From: Bettongia penicillata ogilbyi
Lineage: Eukaryota; Chordata; Mammalia; Diprotodontia; Potoroidae
Assembly: GCA_023548195.1 (NCBI GenBank)
Contig: JAJHZJ010000808.1
Span: 1,142,182-1,206,181, forward strand
DNA length: 64,000 bases
Direction: 5' to 3'
In this document: positions 1-10,854 of the stretch, piece after piece
Numbering within the stretch: position 1 is the stretch's first letter
How the letters are laid out: every line of letters begins with the position of its first letter
Translations under genes and position numbers: made by a program
Notes under the pieces: generated by a model
Told to the model about the DNA's origin: nothing
The model's database searches: none
The model's input: only the letters and a program-made list of their open reading frames with translations

Positions 1-66
1 AGATAAGATGTTAAGTTTTAGACTTGTTGAGTATGAGAAGCAGGGAAGACATCCAGGCAAAAACCT
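1..66 (-). repeat. L2 LINE fragment, cut by window edge
   Basis: The stretch 'ttttagacttgttgagtatgag...gacatccag' is the reverse complement of the L2 ORF2 region that reads 'ctggatgtc...ctcaacatgtccaaaact'. It is old and diverged and begins outside the window. Confidence 0.5.
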
Positions 67-540
67 CTATTTTGCAGTTAGAAATATGTTTATAAAGTTC
101 AGGGATAAGGTGAGATAACAATACCAATGGCTATATTTTATATTGTGCTTTGCATAAGTTGTGTCATTTGATTAGACTAATTAAGTCATCTATATTGACA
201 AGAACATTGAATCCATGGAAGTAGATATGATTACCAAGAACGGCAGTGTTGGGGGTAAAAAGAGGAATTTTTTTAAAAGAGGAAAACAAAGGCAAATACT
301 TTAAGACATGCTTACATACATACCTATGTTCATACATACATATATGTGTGTATATGTATTATACCTCAATCTTAGTTATCTCCAAGATCCTAACTTCAAA
401 ATTTGTCCTCTTAGATCATAATCTCCTGTTCTATTCCTCCTACTACCTAAAACTTCTCTTCAGTCTCTTTATATCCAATCCCTCTCTAGTTTCTCAGGCC
501 AGTGTTCTAGTAATAGTTCCCTAACTTCAGAGTTTTGATC
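67..540. other. unassigned AT-rich sequence
   Basis: No gene or confident repeat was seen. A short degenerate CATA/TATG run lies near 316-356. The 92-codon open frame here has no recognisable motif and a low-complexity Tyr/Leu/Ser composition, so I treat it as chance. Confidence 0.4.
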
Positions 541-1004
541 CTAAAATCAGACATTTCAACACAGCTCCATGTTACACCCTTGAATTTCTTGGCTCCTTTT
601 ACTCCTGCTCATCACTTCCTTGAATCATTTCTCAGCTTCCAGTTTTCACCTCATCATTCTACTGAAACTTCTCATACCTGTTGATGGGAGAGTGGAGATT
701 TGAAATCATGGACCACCTGGCCTTCTTAGTTTTCTCTTTCTAGTTGCATCAGTAACCATCAGTTAAGTGCCTACCATGTATATCGCTTCTTTTTTGGTTC
801 TCCATCTGTCTGATCACTCCTTACTGTTTCATCTCCCTCTTCCCACCTCTATGTTTGATTTTTTTCTCAATACTTTTCCCTCAGTCTCTTCTTCTTTTTT
901 CATACTCTTTCCTTTAGTCATACCATGCATACACATGGTTTTAATCATTATCCTTCTGTAGATGACTTCCACATTTCCAATCTCTCCCAGCTGCCAAATG
1001 CTTG
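541..1004 (+). repeat. L2 LINE, ORF2 C-terminal region (5' part of a split copy)
   Basis: The segment near 900-985 ('catgcatacacatggttttaatcattatccttctgtagatgacttccacatttcc') matches the L2 ORF2 region 'cacatggcttcaactatcacctctatgcagatgactcccaaatct'. Stops in every frame show it is dead. The copy resumes at 1196 after a MIR-like insertion. Confidence 0.55.
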
Positions 1005-1195
1005 TTGGAAATCATGTAGTGGATGAAGCACTGGACTTGGAGTCAGGAAGACATCCTGCTTCAGATCCTTGCTAGGTGACCCTGGATGAATCACCTAACC
1101 TCTCTGTGCCTCAATTTTCTTATCTATAAAATAAAGAAGTTGACCTGGATGGCTTCTAAGGAGATACCTTCTGGTTCTAACTCTATGATCTTACA
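1005..1195 (+). repeat. MIR-type tRNA-derived SINE inserted in L2
   Basis: It shows the MIR order: 'gtggatgaagcactggacttggagtcaggaagac', 'tgctaggtgaccctggatgaatcacctaacctctctgtgcctcaattttc', then 'tctaactctatgatctta'. L2 sequence lies on both sides in the same orientation, so the SINE is the younger insertion. Confidence 0.75.
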
Positions 1196-1990
1196 ATTTC
1201 CACATGACTGTCCCCCAACACCCCAAACTCATATAAAATATACCTAGAATTAAACTCATTATAATCTCCCCTTACAATTTTCCATTCTATTTCTATAGCA
1301 AAATTTTTCAGTCACTTGGTACAAAACCTGAAATTAGTCTTTGGTTCTCCCTACAAATTTCCAAACAGGGGTCAAATATTCAAATACTGTCAATTCTAGA
1401 GCTACAACATTTCACATCTGTGCTTTCCTCTCCAATCCCCTTTTTACCATTCTGATTCAGGCTCTTATTACCCCAAACTAAGGAACTGTAAGAGCCTGTT
1501 ACGTAACCTTCCTGCCTCAAGTCTCTTCCCTTTTCAATCAGTACTTCACACTGCTATCAAAATAATTGAATAATGTACAAGTCCAACCATTTCACTCCCC
1601 TGCGCAAAAATCCTCATTGGCTCCCCATTGCCTGTAGGAAAAAAATACCAACTCCTCAGCCTGGTATTTAAAGTGCTCCACAATGTCATTCCAACTCATT
1701 TTTTTTCAGTATTATTTCATATTTTCCCCTCATACTTTATGCTTCAGCCAAACTGAACTACTGTTTCCCCATCTCATCATACACTTTAACTGCTTCTATG
1801 TTTATTCTCAGAGATCACCCCAGAGAGAACATACTCCCTCCACATTTCCATTTTTGGACATCTTTCTTTTCTGTAAAGGTCCAGCTCAAGCATCAATTTC
1901 TCCATTAAACTTCCCTGATTTGTCCAGCAATAGGTGATCTCTCTCTCCTCATGTCTTCTCCTGGCACTTTGTCTACTCTTTCTTATGGCC
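1196..1990 (+). repeat. L2 LINE 3' part (continuation of split copy)
   Basis: Recognisable L2 landmarks occur in order: 'catttcactcccctgcgc', 'cctcattggctccccattgcctgtagg', 'ctcctcagcctggtatttaaagtgctccacaatg', 'cagccaaactgaactac' and 'ccagctcaagcatcaatttctcc'. The 84-codon + frame and the 68-codon - frame in it are remnants or chance. The 3' terminus is absent. Confidence 0.8.
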
Positions 1991-2011
1991 ACACAATATT
2001 AAAAACTAAAG

Positions 2012-2206
2012 CAAGGGTTCATAACCTGGAGCCTGTGAACTTTTTAATATATATTTTAATAACTACATTTCGATATAATTGACTTCTTTTGGAATTATGT
2101 ATTTTATTTTATTCACTTAAAAATATTTCTTTTTGAAAAGGGGTCCATAGGTTCCAGCAGTCTACTAAAATGGCCCATGACACATAAAAAAAGTTAACAC
2201 TTCCTG
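2012..2206 (+). mobile_element. hAT-like non-autonomous DNA transposon (miniature)
   Basis: The left end 'caagggttcataacct' is an imperfect inverted match of the right end 'aagttaacacttcctg'. Between them lie 'gaaaaggggtccataggttcc' and 'tggcccatgacac', typical of old hAT miniature elements ending in 'aaggttaagaacccctg'. The 8 bp on each side (aactaaag / agctagag) match at 6 of 8 positions, as expected for an old hAT target duplication. There is no coding capacity. Confidence 0.6.
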
Positions 2207-2384
2207 AGCTAGAGTATGTATAGGATGCAGGAGAGTGGGGAAGGACAATAATGGAACCGAGATGAGAAGGCACAGATGACTTTCAATCTATGTGTAGATA
2301 GTACCAATATAGGAGAGAAGAGGATGCATTTAAAGTCATACTTATTTGAGTATGCATATCTCTCATGTTACATTATAAACAGTA

Positions 2385-2446
2385 TATGTGTATGGGTGTG
2401 TATACATATATCTATGTGTATGTGCGTGTGTGTGTACATGTGTATG
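2385..2446. repeat. TG-rich microsatellite
   Basis: Imperfect TG/TATG run ('tgtgtatgggtgtgtatacatat...gtgtgcgtgtgtgtgtaca'). Confidence 0.8.
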
Positions 2447-2560
2447 CAGTAAGGACAGGAACTATTTGTTTTATCTTTCATTTTTTTTATCCCCAGCATT
2501 TAGTATAGGACCTTACACATAACAGATACTTAATAAATGTTTGTTGAACTGAACTAGTTA
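2447..2560 (+). repeat. L2/MIR3-type 3' tail
   Basis: It contains 'aggacaggaactatttg', 'tatccccagcatttagtata', 'ccttacacataacagatacttaataaatgtttgttgaactga', the classic 3' tail of L2 and its derived SINEs. Confidence 0.65.
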
Positions 2561-2592
2561 GAAAAGTGGCAGGAAAAGCCAAAGAACATGTA

Positions 2593-3147
2593 GGATGTCT
2601 CAAAACATTTAGTGCAGTTTTACACTGTAATAACTTCAGAAGTATAAATACTACAAACTTTAAAAAATATTGAAAGTTTAATAACTTAAATTTCTTTTAC
2701 ACTTATTTTGTTCTGTGAGTTTTTAGTTATAAATTTTATCTTAATTTTAACTATGCATTGTCAAGAGTTTCTGGATGACCACACTCAGATCGGTAGACTA
2801 GTGGAGGATGTACTGTTGCTTGGCCACCTTGGATGCCTGATCTGTTAGGCTATTTCTTGTGGAATCGCATCAGAATTGTCATGTGTGCATGAAAACCTCA
2901 CTCTTTGGATGATCTTGAGGCTAGGATTGCAAATGCAGCCTTTCCCAACTTTCCCAATTTTTAGAAAGTTGGGAGATCAGTTAAAATACTACACAGCAAA
3001 AGTGATGGTTATGTTGGATTATAATTAAAAACATTAGTGTTTTCAAATTTGAAATGATTAACCTTTTAGATGTTGCTTCTGGTAAGTATAGCATTTATAC
3101 TTCCGAAGTTATTAAACTTCAAAAGTGCACTATGACTTTTGGGACAT
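2593..3147 (+). mobile_element. mariner/Tc1-like DNA transposon, internally deleted
   Basis: The first ~60 bp ('ggatgtctcaaaacattt...') and the reverse complement of the last ~60 bp ('atgtcccaaaagtcatag...') align throughout, giving terminal inverted repeats well over 50 bp. A TA lies at each edge (2591-2592 and 3148-3149), the superfamily's target site. Inside, around 2808-2945 on +, one frame reads AWPPWMPDLLGYFLWNRIR and then DDLEARIANAA after a stop. That is the C-terminal end of a mariner-type transposase (WPPxSPDLxPxDxFLW), including the third catalytic Asp in the PDL motif. The first two catalytic Asp and the DNA-binding domain are missing, so it is not autonomous. Confidence 0.8.
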
Positions 3148-3149
3148 TA

Positions 3150-4190
3150 TTATTGTATACTGTAAAGGAATAACTACAATATAGTTCTTCATCTATACAG
3201 TGAGTCTTACCTCTGCTTAATACTTTTGCTTATAATTTTAGTGTAGCCCTTTATTCTTTCTTTTTCTTTAAAATCTCAACAAAGAATAATTAAATTAATT
3301 TATACGGTAAACCTCATAGAGTCTTATAGTTTTGGATTTACACAGGGGAGACACCCTACATAGCAGAAACCTTTCAAGGCTCCCTTTGGCTAGACTGCTT
3401 CATATGCTTTTTTTAAATCAATAAGTGGAAAAGCCCAGTCAGGTCTTAAATTCTCTATACTGCTCCGCCATCTGTATGACCATAAAGAGGAGGCCTATTA
3501 AAGAAAATCACCCACAGAAACCTGCCTGTTTGACTCCATGATATTATCGAGTATAGCCTTGATTTGTGACTACCCCAGGCTCATAAAAAATAATGTAGAA
3601 AAAAAAAGAAAAGCAGTAAATGCATTGTGGGCTACTAATGTTTTCTGAGTCACCTCCACCAAAGTCCTATCAGTTATTATTAAGATCCTATTCCAGCATC
3701 ATCAAGGTATAGAAGTGCCCCAGTGTTCGCCAAAGCTTATGCCAGTGGAGCAGAAGATCTGGAAGATGTCACAAATCTAGGAAGGCTTTGGTTAAAGGCT
3801 AGTGAGCACTGCACATATTTTTCTTAGAATTTGAAGGTCTTCCCTTATTATTCTGTGTGTATCCCTTGCCTCCAAATTGGAGAGATAAGAACTGTTATTT
3901 CATTGGGATAGAAAACTAATTTTTGACCAAAGATCAACAACTTCTCTGCAATGTCTAGGTTGAGAAATTGCTTAGAGCCTTGAGAGGGTTAATTGACTCA
4001 CTTATGTCAGTGCATTTTAGAGGCAGACCTTGATTGAATACGAGGCTTCCCTTGTTCTGTGCCCAGTTTTTTCTATTCCCTATCATGCCACACTGCCTCC
4101 AAACTGAAGCACTGTAAAAATAAGAAGAAGATTCCCATGTTGTGTATTGGCCATACTCCCAAATTTCAGAAGCATGCTTTCAATTGAATT
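3150..4190. other. unassigned sequence
   Basis: I see no confident gene or repeat in this ~1 kb. The text 3380-3760 ('cagtcaggtcttaaattc...', 'cagtgttcgccaaagcttatgccagtggagcagaagatctgg') looks like an old retroelement, but I cannot name it. Confidence 0.35.
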
Positions 4191-4194
4191 CACT

Positions 4195-4611
4195 TCAAAA
4201 AAGTATTTACTAAGGACTTTCTATATATAAAACACTTAGCAAGAAACTGGGGATATAAAGATGACTAAACAGTCTTGCTTTCCAAGTGCTTACAATTTAC
4301 AAGAGGAGATAAGATATATACACAACTGTAATATAAATCAGAATAAGATGAATGTGTAAGAGCTGTAAATTTCTATGAGAAATCTGAAGAGAAATGACTT
4401 ACTTCTGGTAAAGGAAGGGAGAGGTGTTGGGGAAGTCAGCATCTAGACAGTGCCTTGAAGGATGAGGATTTCATCAGACTATTTAAGGGGGTAGTGCACT
4501 GCAGGACAAGTGGACAACGGGAACGAAGACACAGGTAGGAAAAGATGAGGCAGTTTTGAAGAATGGTGAGCAATCCAATTTCGTTAGGGAATAGATTAGA
4601 TGTCAGGCTCA
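4195..4611 (-). repeat. L2 LINE 3' end, antisense
   Basis: 'agtatttactaaggactttctatatataaaacacttagcaagaaactggggatata' followed by 'cttgctttccaagtgcttacaatttacaagaggagataag' is the reverse complement of the L2 3' tail. 'gtgccttgaaggatgagg' continues into the L2 body. Confidence 0.6.
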
Positions 4612-4821
4612 CAGGGGTATGGAATCTATGGCCTTGAGATAACATGTGACCCTGTAAGTCCTCAAGTGCAGACCTTTGACTGAATCAAAACTTCATGGAA
4701 CAAATCCTCTTGATAAAAGGACTTATTCTGTAAAACTTGACTCAATCCACTCTGTCAAAAAGCTGCACCCAAGGACCTAGCAGGCCACATGTGGCCTTGA
4801 GGCTGCTGGTTCCCCACCCTG
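4612..4821. mobile_element. palindromic hAT miniature element (Charlie-like)
   Basis: The left end 'caggggtatggaatctatggccttgag' and right end 'ccttgaggctgctggttccccaccctg' are inverted copies of one terminal repeat. Homology continues inward ('gtcctcaagtgcagacctttgactgaatc' against the reverse complement of 'ctctgtcaaaaagctgcacccaaggac'), so almost the whole 210 bp folds back. The ends resemble marsupial Charlie-like hAT termini. Flanking 8-mers do not match, so the target duplication is lost or the edge is off by a few bases. Confidence 0.6.
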
Positions 4822-5340
4822 GATTAGTGTGAGATAAGTCATGAAAGGTATGCTAATATTATATAACAGGGTGCTGCATTAAGAAGTTTAGGGATGGGAC
4901 GCCATTGACAATTTATGAGAAAAAAGTGATGCAAAATCAGAAACGTGCATTAGCAAGATTTCTGTACTAGTAGATATATAGAATGAATTAGAAGAGGAGG
5001 AGACTGGAGGCAGCTAGGCCAGCTGGAAAACTACTTGTAATACTTTGTTGGGGAAATGTTATTAAAAAACAAAAGTTAACTAATTTAAGATTTTCATAGC
5101 AGTCATTGAATAAAAAAACAACTAAGAAGTCTCAATATCAAACCACAGAATGAACAAATTAATTGTGGCATGCCAATTTAACGAAATAATGTGAACCTAT
5201 TACAGCCAGCAAGCATGAGAACCATGATAATAATAAAATCTAGAAATAAATGTATGAAATAATTCAAAGCAATAAAAAAATGGAGCTACAGCCATATAGG
5301 AGGAAAGGTGAGTAAGAATGACTAGACAAAGACTTCTGAA
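4822..5340. other. unassigned AT-rich sequence
   Basis: Mostly A-rich text without a recognised repeat or open frame. Confidence 0.35.
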
Positions 5341-5344
5341 AACT

Positions 5345-5775
5345 CATGTTTGTCCTTCCTTTCCAAGGAGGATCATGACATCAGGGAAATGATGACACAA
5401 CTTGCAGTTGACTTTGATTTGAGTGAGGGAGGGCTGTGCAAGGTCACCAGCCTCACTTTCTCCTCCTCAGCCATCTGGGTCCACTGACCAGATATTCATC
5501 AGGATGACTGGGGATGTCACTGGATCCAATGGGAGACCTTAACCTTTTAGGCTAAGGCCTTTTCAGGTGCTCACTTAAAGTGAGATAATGTCCATCCAGG
5601 AATAGGCCTCACCTCTTTAAGAAATGAATGAAGGGTTGGCCCCCTTTAATTAAAAAGAAAACAAAAGAAAACAGAACAGAACAAAAAATTAAGCTGGGAG
5701 GGGAAGACCCTCAAGCTGGCTGTTCCAAAGAGAAACAGTTACCATTGACATTCACTGTAGCCATTTAGTGGAGCT
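5345..5775 (+). repeat. unnamed ~400-bp marsupial interspersed repeat, copy 1
   Basis: It shares an ordered set of blocks with three other places here: 'tttgtccttc', 'gaggatcatgacatcaggg', 'gagggagggctgtgcaaggtcac-agcctcactttctcctcc', 'catctgggtccactg', 'gatgactggggatg', 'gggaggggaagaccctcaag' and 'aagagaaacagttaccattgacattc'. It has no open frame. I infer a retroposon, but its class is not evident. Confidence 0.7.
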
Positions 5776-5879
5776 AAACTGGAGAGGAGTGGTTGAATCA
5801 TGCTATTTTATGCATTTGAATTCTTACTCAATAAGCAGTTTAAATGGGCTATATTGATCCCAATATTACATTTTTAGTA

Positions 5880-6040
5880 AATATAATGTTTAAGATGAAA
5901 GTGGGGACAGGCACCCAAGCTGTAAGACGAGAATGGATTAGATGTGGGATGGAGGTGAAGAAGGAAAGGGAATCACAAGTGACAGCCAAGTTTTGAACCT
6001 GGGTGATAGGGACAATGGAAAAGTTGAGAGTAGATTCATA
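5880..6040 (-). repeat. L2 LINE fragment, antisense
   Basis: 'gaatggattagatgtgggatggaggtgaag', 'gaatcacaagtgacagccaagttttgaacctgggtgatagggacaatgg' is the reverse complement of the L2 region 'tcaggttcaaaac...gactcctctctt...cacatccaatc'. Confidence 0.6.
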
Positions 6041-6044
6041 ACTC

Positions 6045-6200
6045 AAAAGAATATAAGTTTAGAGAGGATCTTAGTAGCCATCTGGGGAAACTGAATAGGG
6101 AAACTGAAACTCAGCCAAGTTAAGTACCTTGTTAAAGTCACACAGGTAATAAGTGGCAGGGCTAGGAGTTGAACCCAGGTTCCATGAGTAGAAATCACTT
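6045..6200 (-). repeat. MIR SINE, antisense
   Basis: 'actgaaactcagccaagttaagtaccttgttaaagtcacacaggtaataagtggcagggctaggagttgaacccaggt' is reverse-complement MIR core, including the B-box region. Confidence 0.75.
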
Positions 6201-6334
6201 CATGGAATAAAAATGTGTTTTCTTTCCTTGTCCAGTGCTTTTCCTGAGCGGAACTTTCCCTTATCAGTGCCATATAACACTGATAGCCAAAACTCATTTC
6301 TCAAAAACATCATTTTAAAGGTTTTTAACTCTGG

Positions 6335-6480
6335 AAGTTCCCATGTGTGGAAAGAGTACAGAATTTGGAGTAACAAACCCTGTATTAAAATTCTGGCTCT
6401 GGGACTTACTCTCTGTGTGACCCTCTCCAGGCTGCTTAACTTCTCTGTGTCCCAATGCCCCCATGTTTAAAAATGAATAA
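6335..6480 (+). repeat. MIR SINE
   Basis: 'ggaaagagtacagaatttggagtaacaaacc', 'ctggctctgggacttactctctgtgtgaccctctccaggctgcttaacttctctgtgtc' follows the MIR consensus order. Confidence 0.7.
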
Positions 6481-6484
6481 TCAC

Positions 6485-6660
6485 AATTTTATAGACAGAA
6501 GGATAGATCATTTAGTCCTTCCCCTTCATTTTATGGAAGAGAAAATGATGCCCAGGGTGGTTGCTATTTGTCCAAGATGACACAAATAGTAAGTAGCAGA
6601 ATTGAGATTTGAACTCAGATCCTGTCTTTCAAATATGGTGTTCTTCCCATATAGTTCATT
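6485..6660 (-). repeat. MIR SINE, antisense
   Basis: 'cattttatggaagagaaaatgatgcccagggtgg', 'gtccaagatgacacaaatagtaagtagcagaattgagatttgaactcagatcctg' is reverse-complement MIR. Confidence 0.7.
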
Positions 6661-6669
6661 ACCTATAAA

Positions 6670-6790
6670 GCAGGGGCCCTTTAACAGTCTGGGGAAGTCT
6701 AAGGACTCCTCAGAATAGTAATTATGAATGCATACAATAAAATACATAAGATTGTGAAAGAAAACCAATTATGTTTAAGTAAAACATAAT
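6670..6790 (+). mobile_element. hAT-like element fragment
   Basis: 'ggggccctttaacagtctggggaagtctaaggactcctcagaatagtaat', 'aataaaatacataagattgtgaaagaaaaccaatta' matches the interior of the hAT miniature family also seen at 8893-9112. The ends are missing. Confidence 0.45.
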
Positions 6791-7735
6791 GTTTCCTATC
6801 CACTGTGAAATCTATCCATATTACCATATTACCATGGACATCAAGCTAAGAACACCAGCTTTATAGCATCTCTAAGGTTGCTTTTTTGTAATAAGCTTTA
6901 TTATGTATATATGTTTATTTATTCTGAACTTAGCAATCACCTCAAACTAAATATTTCCAATCTACAAAGTAGAATACAAAAATATTATATTTGAAACTGT
7001 GAATCTCTTTAATCCATACTACTTTTTTATTTATCAAAAAAAGCATATAATGAATCCAACTAATTTTCAAAACTCTCCTGCATATCTATACTTTCTTCTG
7101 AACTGAGTTTTTTCCATTTTTCAATCTGTGATGCAAAGTTTTATGATCCTTGGCTTCTAGTCAAAATTGGAATGTATTCAAAATTGAATTCCATAATGGA
7201 ACAACACTGGTTTCTAGCTAAGACAGCTTCTCACTCAGTCCTATAACTGGGCTGGTTGGAGAGTCATCAAATAATCAGTTTCCAGACTGTAATTTATCTG
7301 CTTTCTCCCTTTAACTCAACTTGACTAGGCATGTCATGGGACAGAAATGATTTGCATTAGGACTTAGTTTTTTAGAAGGAGACCAAGTGGACACTAGAAA
7401 TATTTCAAAAACACTGAACCCCCACAAAGCAGCATGTAGTAAAGATCTGACAAACTCCTGGTTGTCCTCCTGGTCAATGACTACTTTGCCCTACAGAATT
7501 TAAAGGCAAACTTTGAATATTCCTACATCTAAGTCTTACTGCAGTGACTCCTCTCATGCTATGGAAGTAACCCTCAATACTGATCTTGGAGGTCTTTTTT
7601 AATCTCTTACACTTCCTGGTATTCCTTTAAGTCCTCCTAGGTTCCTTCAGCTACTATGGTGTGATTCACCTATTTCTGACACATGAAATTGGGTCTTCTA
7701 TTCCTTAGAAAGAAGGTCTGGAAGTTTCTTCTAAA
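6791..7735. other. unassigned sequence
   Basis: AT-rich and of moderate complexity. No repeat or plausible coding frame was recognised. Confidence 0.35.
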
Positions 7736-7737
7736 GG

Positions 7738-7985
7738 CAAGAGTAATAACTAACATTTATCTAGGGCTTCAAGGATTTCAAATCATTTTCCATACATCAT
7801 TCTTTCATGTGATCCTTGATGCAGCTCTTAGAAATAGGTATAAATATTGATTCCCATTTCAGATGAGGAGACTGAGATTCAGAGAGTGATCCCAAGCTTG
7901 CTAGTAAGTATCTGAGGTATGATTTGAACCCCAAGTGTTCCAGATTCCAAGCATGGCACTCCAGACTCTAGGTTCTGATATATAC
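7738..7985 (-). repeat. MIR SINE, antisense, long copy
   Basis: 'aataactaacatttatctagggcttcaaggatttcaaatcattttcc', 'agatgaggagactgagattcagagagtgatcc', 'gctagtaagtatctgaggtatgatttgaacccc' spans nearly a full MIR in reverse complement. Confidence 0.75.
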
Positions 7986-8159
7986 TTACTGTATAATGCT
8001 GAGCAATTCACAACCTCAGAGTGCCCCAGCAATTCTCTAAGGTTAAGAAGTTTCAGAACTGTCACCAATTTTGTGTTGATACATTGGTTTTCTTCCCCAG
8101 GAACTCTTCACACCTATGAAAACATAGGTCCAATTTTCAAAATAGTGACTCACAAATTG

Positions 8160-8400
8160 AAAAGGATAATAAAAATAATAATTCACAATTCCCAAGGATT
8201 GCTTAAGGATCTTTCTTAACAACCACCTGAGAAATAGGCACTACATTTTTATAGATTTCCCCATTTTACAGATGAAAAAAACTGTAATTCTCTTCAAACA
8301 ACAACTGAATCTAAAAAGTTGAGGGGCTCTCCCATGGCTGCACATCTATTAAGTTTCTTAGTCTCCTGACTCCAAGGTCAGCCCATATTCCACTTTACCT
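8160..8400 (-). repeat. MIR SINE, antisense, degraded
   Basis: 'aataataattcacaattccc', 'caaccacctgagaaataggcactaca', 'ccccattttacagatgaaaaaaactg' is a decayed reverse-complement MIR. Confidence 0.6.
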
Positions 8401-8429
8401 TGGAGCCTATCTAACCTTCTGTTGCTCCA

Positions 8430-8640
8430 TATTACCTGTCAAAATAAGTTAAGTTCCTGAGCCTACTCCTTAAAGCCCTCCCTCCATCCTCTGGCCACAA
8501 CCTACCTTTCTCACCTTGTCTCCACCTATCCCTCGTTGTTCCCCAATTACACCCCAAATTTCTTCATCTCCACATTTTTGCTCCCCTGGAAATGCCATCC
8601 ACTCCAATCTCCAACTTGTAAAATTCTGCCCATCCTAGAA
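8430..8640 (+). repeat. L2 LINE 3' region fragment
   Basis: 'ttaaagccctccctccatcctctggccacaacctacctttctcaccttgtctcc' and 'gctcccctggaaatgccatcc' are L2 3' region landmarks. Confidence 0.65.
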
Positions 8641-8892
8641 GTGCAGTAAACCTCTAGTACTGTCACTTTATAGAGGGATGGATTTATAGGACAATTATTG
8701 AGTAGGAAAATCTCATAACATTCAGGAGAAACAGAAAAGACCTTCTATTAAAATCCCGCTCAAGTGCATTATCATCGTCCATAATCATGAGCGTTGAGTT
8801 CTCCAAGACAAGGCCAACAATTACACCCTAGCAAGTATTTCCAAACTATAAAGGCATCAAGGAGGCGCCCATGGATAGATGGTAGAGAAAAG

Positions 8893-9112
8893 AATTTCTT
8901 AACTCTTTGTGTATCAGAGACCCCTTTGGCAACCTGATGAAGCCTCTAGATCTCTTGTCAGAATAATGTCTTTAAATAATTGAAGGAAATGCTAAAATTC
9001 AGTTAGTGGTTAGTGAAGATAAAGATATATCATTTTTTCTCACCTAATTTCACAGAAGCCTTCCCTCCCCCCAAGTCTATCCATAGATCCTGGGTTAAGA
9101 ACTGCTAGTATA
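8893..9112 (+). mobile_element. hAT-like non-autonomous DNA transposon
   Basis: The left end 'agaatttcttaactctttgtgtatcagagacccctttggcaacctgatgaagcctc' and right end 'ccatagatcctgggttaagaactgc' are inverted relatives. The centre 'gaaatgctaaaattcagttagtggttagtgaagataaagat' fits the same family as 6670-6790. No transposase is present. Confidence 0.6.
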
Positions 9113-9965
9113 ATACAGCAGCACCTGTCATGAGAAAGACGTCACTGATTCATCTCTGCATCCTCCCTCCACTGCATCTGAGGAGCAGGCACTCTTCCCA
9201 TCCCCATCCCGGTCCAAAGCCAGAGGCAGCTCCCGGAGCTGTTCAAGCCTCCCCTCTCGTTAGTGTCTGGTATTCTCTCATTTGGTTCCATAGTTCTCTC
9301 TTCCTTCCAGGCCCCAAGGTTGATACAATTATCTACCTCCAACCACACTTACCATCTGGTGTTCTGTCACCTAAATGAGATCCTACCTTTTGAAAATGAT
9401 CCTATTGTTCCTCGCATGTTTTCTATTGCCAAGAAAACCTCCAAAACTTATATACTCTTTTTCCATTGCAATCATTAATATTTTTTAACCTGATGATCTC
9501 TTATTTTTTAAAAAATATTTACCTGATTTATCACTTTTAGTCCCTGGTCACATAAGGATGTGTCCTTTGACTACTCTACCTTTTATTCCATTTTCTTCTT
9601 CTCGAACTATAATCCAAATGAAGCTCATATTTCTTCATCGGTGATGCAAGGTAAATTCTCAATGTCTCCAGAAACTCTCTTAATGCTTTTAAATTTGACA
9701 TTTCATCTTCATTCTGAAGTTTCATAAATACAAGATCCCTCTATTATATAAAGAACAAACTAGTATTTTAATAGACTTTGAAAATGATAATAATAAATTA
9801 TGAATCATAATTCCCTTCCCCTCCAGTATCTCTGAGTCAGCTTGCTGAGAGCCAATCTCAATCTAAAAGAGCTATGTTTTGGATTACCCAAATATTCTTG
9901 AATATCATCCTTTTAACATTTTATCCTAAAGAAGAGAGAGCTAAGGCTAGATCAGGTTGAGGTAA
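9113..9965. other. unassigned sequence
   Basis: No gene seen. The overlapping 60-80 codon frames on both strands near 9130-9480 have no recognisable domains. Confidence 0.35.
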
Positions 9966-10195
9966 TGTCAGCTGGGTGGTGCAATGGATAGAGCACTGGT
10001 CTCAAGAAGACTTGAGTTCATGTCCCTGACATTTACTAGCTATGTGATCCTGGGCAAGTCACTCATCCTCAGTTTCCTCAACTGTAAAATAGTCATTATA
10101 ACAGCACCCACCTCGCCAGGTTGTTGTGACGATCAATTGAGATAATATTTGTAAAGCACTTAGTACAGTGTAGGGCACCTAATAGGTGTTTCCCC
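9966..10195 (+). repeat. marsupial CORE-SINE, near full length
   Basis: It begins 'gtcagctgggtggtgcaatggatagagcactgg' (tRNA-like A-box region), then 'gagttcatgtccctgac' (degenerate B box), 'tagctatgtgatcctgggcaagtcactcatcctcagtttcctc' (CORE), and ends 'gttgttgtgacgatcaattgagataatatttgtaaagcacttagtacagtg'. Confidence 0.85.
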
Positions 10196-10850
10196 CTAGG
10201 GGAAGGATAAAGCCAGCAAGGTTAATAATCAGCTGGTGATCTCAGCTTCCACTGCTCATGGAAGAGTAAATGAAATTATACCGTATTGACATCAAGATTA
10301 TGTAGAGCAGATAAGAATTTTCAAACAAGGAAGGATTTGTTGAACCCTAGATGTGTTATTAAGATTATACTATCTTGTTTCTTCTGTATGGTGCAAGTGG
10401 CGTGGTCCTAGAGAGAAAAGGTTCATTGGCTGCTAAAGTATATTTTCAGCCCCACGCACAAAGTTAGTGATCACTTCAGGGTAAATGAGGTTTAACTCTA
10501 AGGAGTAGACTAATAAATGACCATTCTCCAATCTTACAAATCTTTTCTCCAGCCCCCCTGATGAGATTTCAAAGTAAAGAAAGCAGTGAAAATGATATTT
10601 TAATTCAGAGAGTAAAAGTGCAGTTCCTAGAACTCTTCTCCTCTAAAGGTTGAAGGAAGGTAGGTGTTCAGCTTGGGAAGAGTAAAGGAAGCCATTAACC
10701 TTTTCCTTTTACAAGAGAAGGAGGTATTGTATCTTTAACTCTGAATCTTCCTTGAAATTTCTATTTGTCTGCATTGAGTGTGCCATGGAAAAAAAATATT
10801 TGCCTACTTACTACATCTGTTCCTAAACTGCCTTTCCTTGTTGATGGACA
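10196..10850. other. unassigned sequence
   Basis: Complex sequence without a recognised repeat or coding frame. Confidence 0.35.
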
Positions 10851-10854
10851 TTAT

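Noticed and set aside
3340..3400. Text reading TGETPY, resembling a KRAB zinc-finger linker
   Set aside because: No following Cys-x2-Cys or His-x3-His pattern. A single six-residue match is chance.
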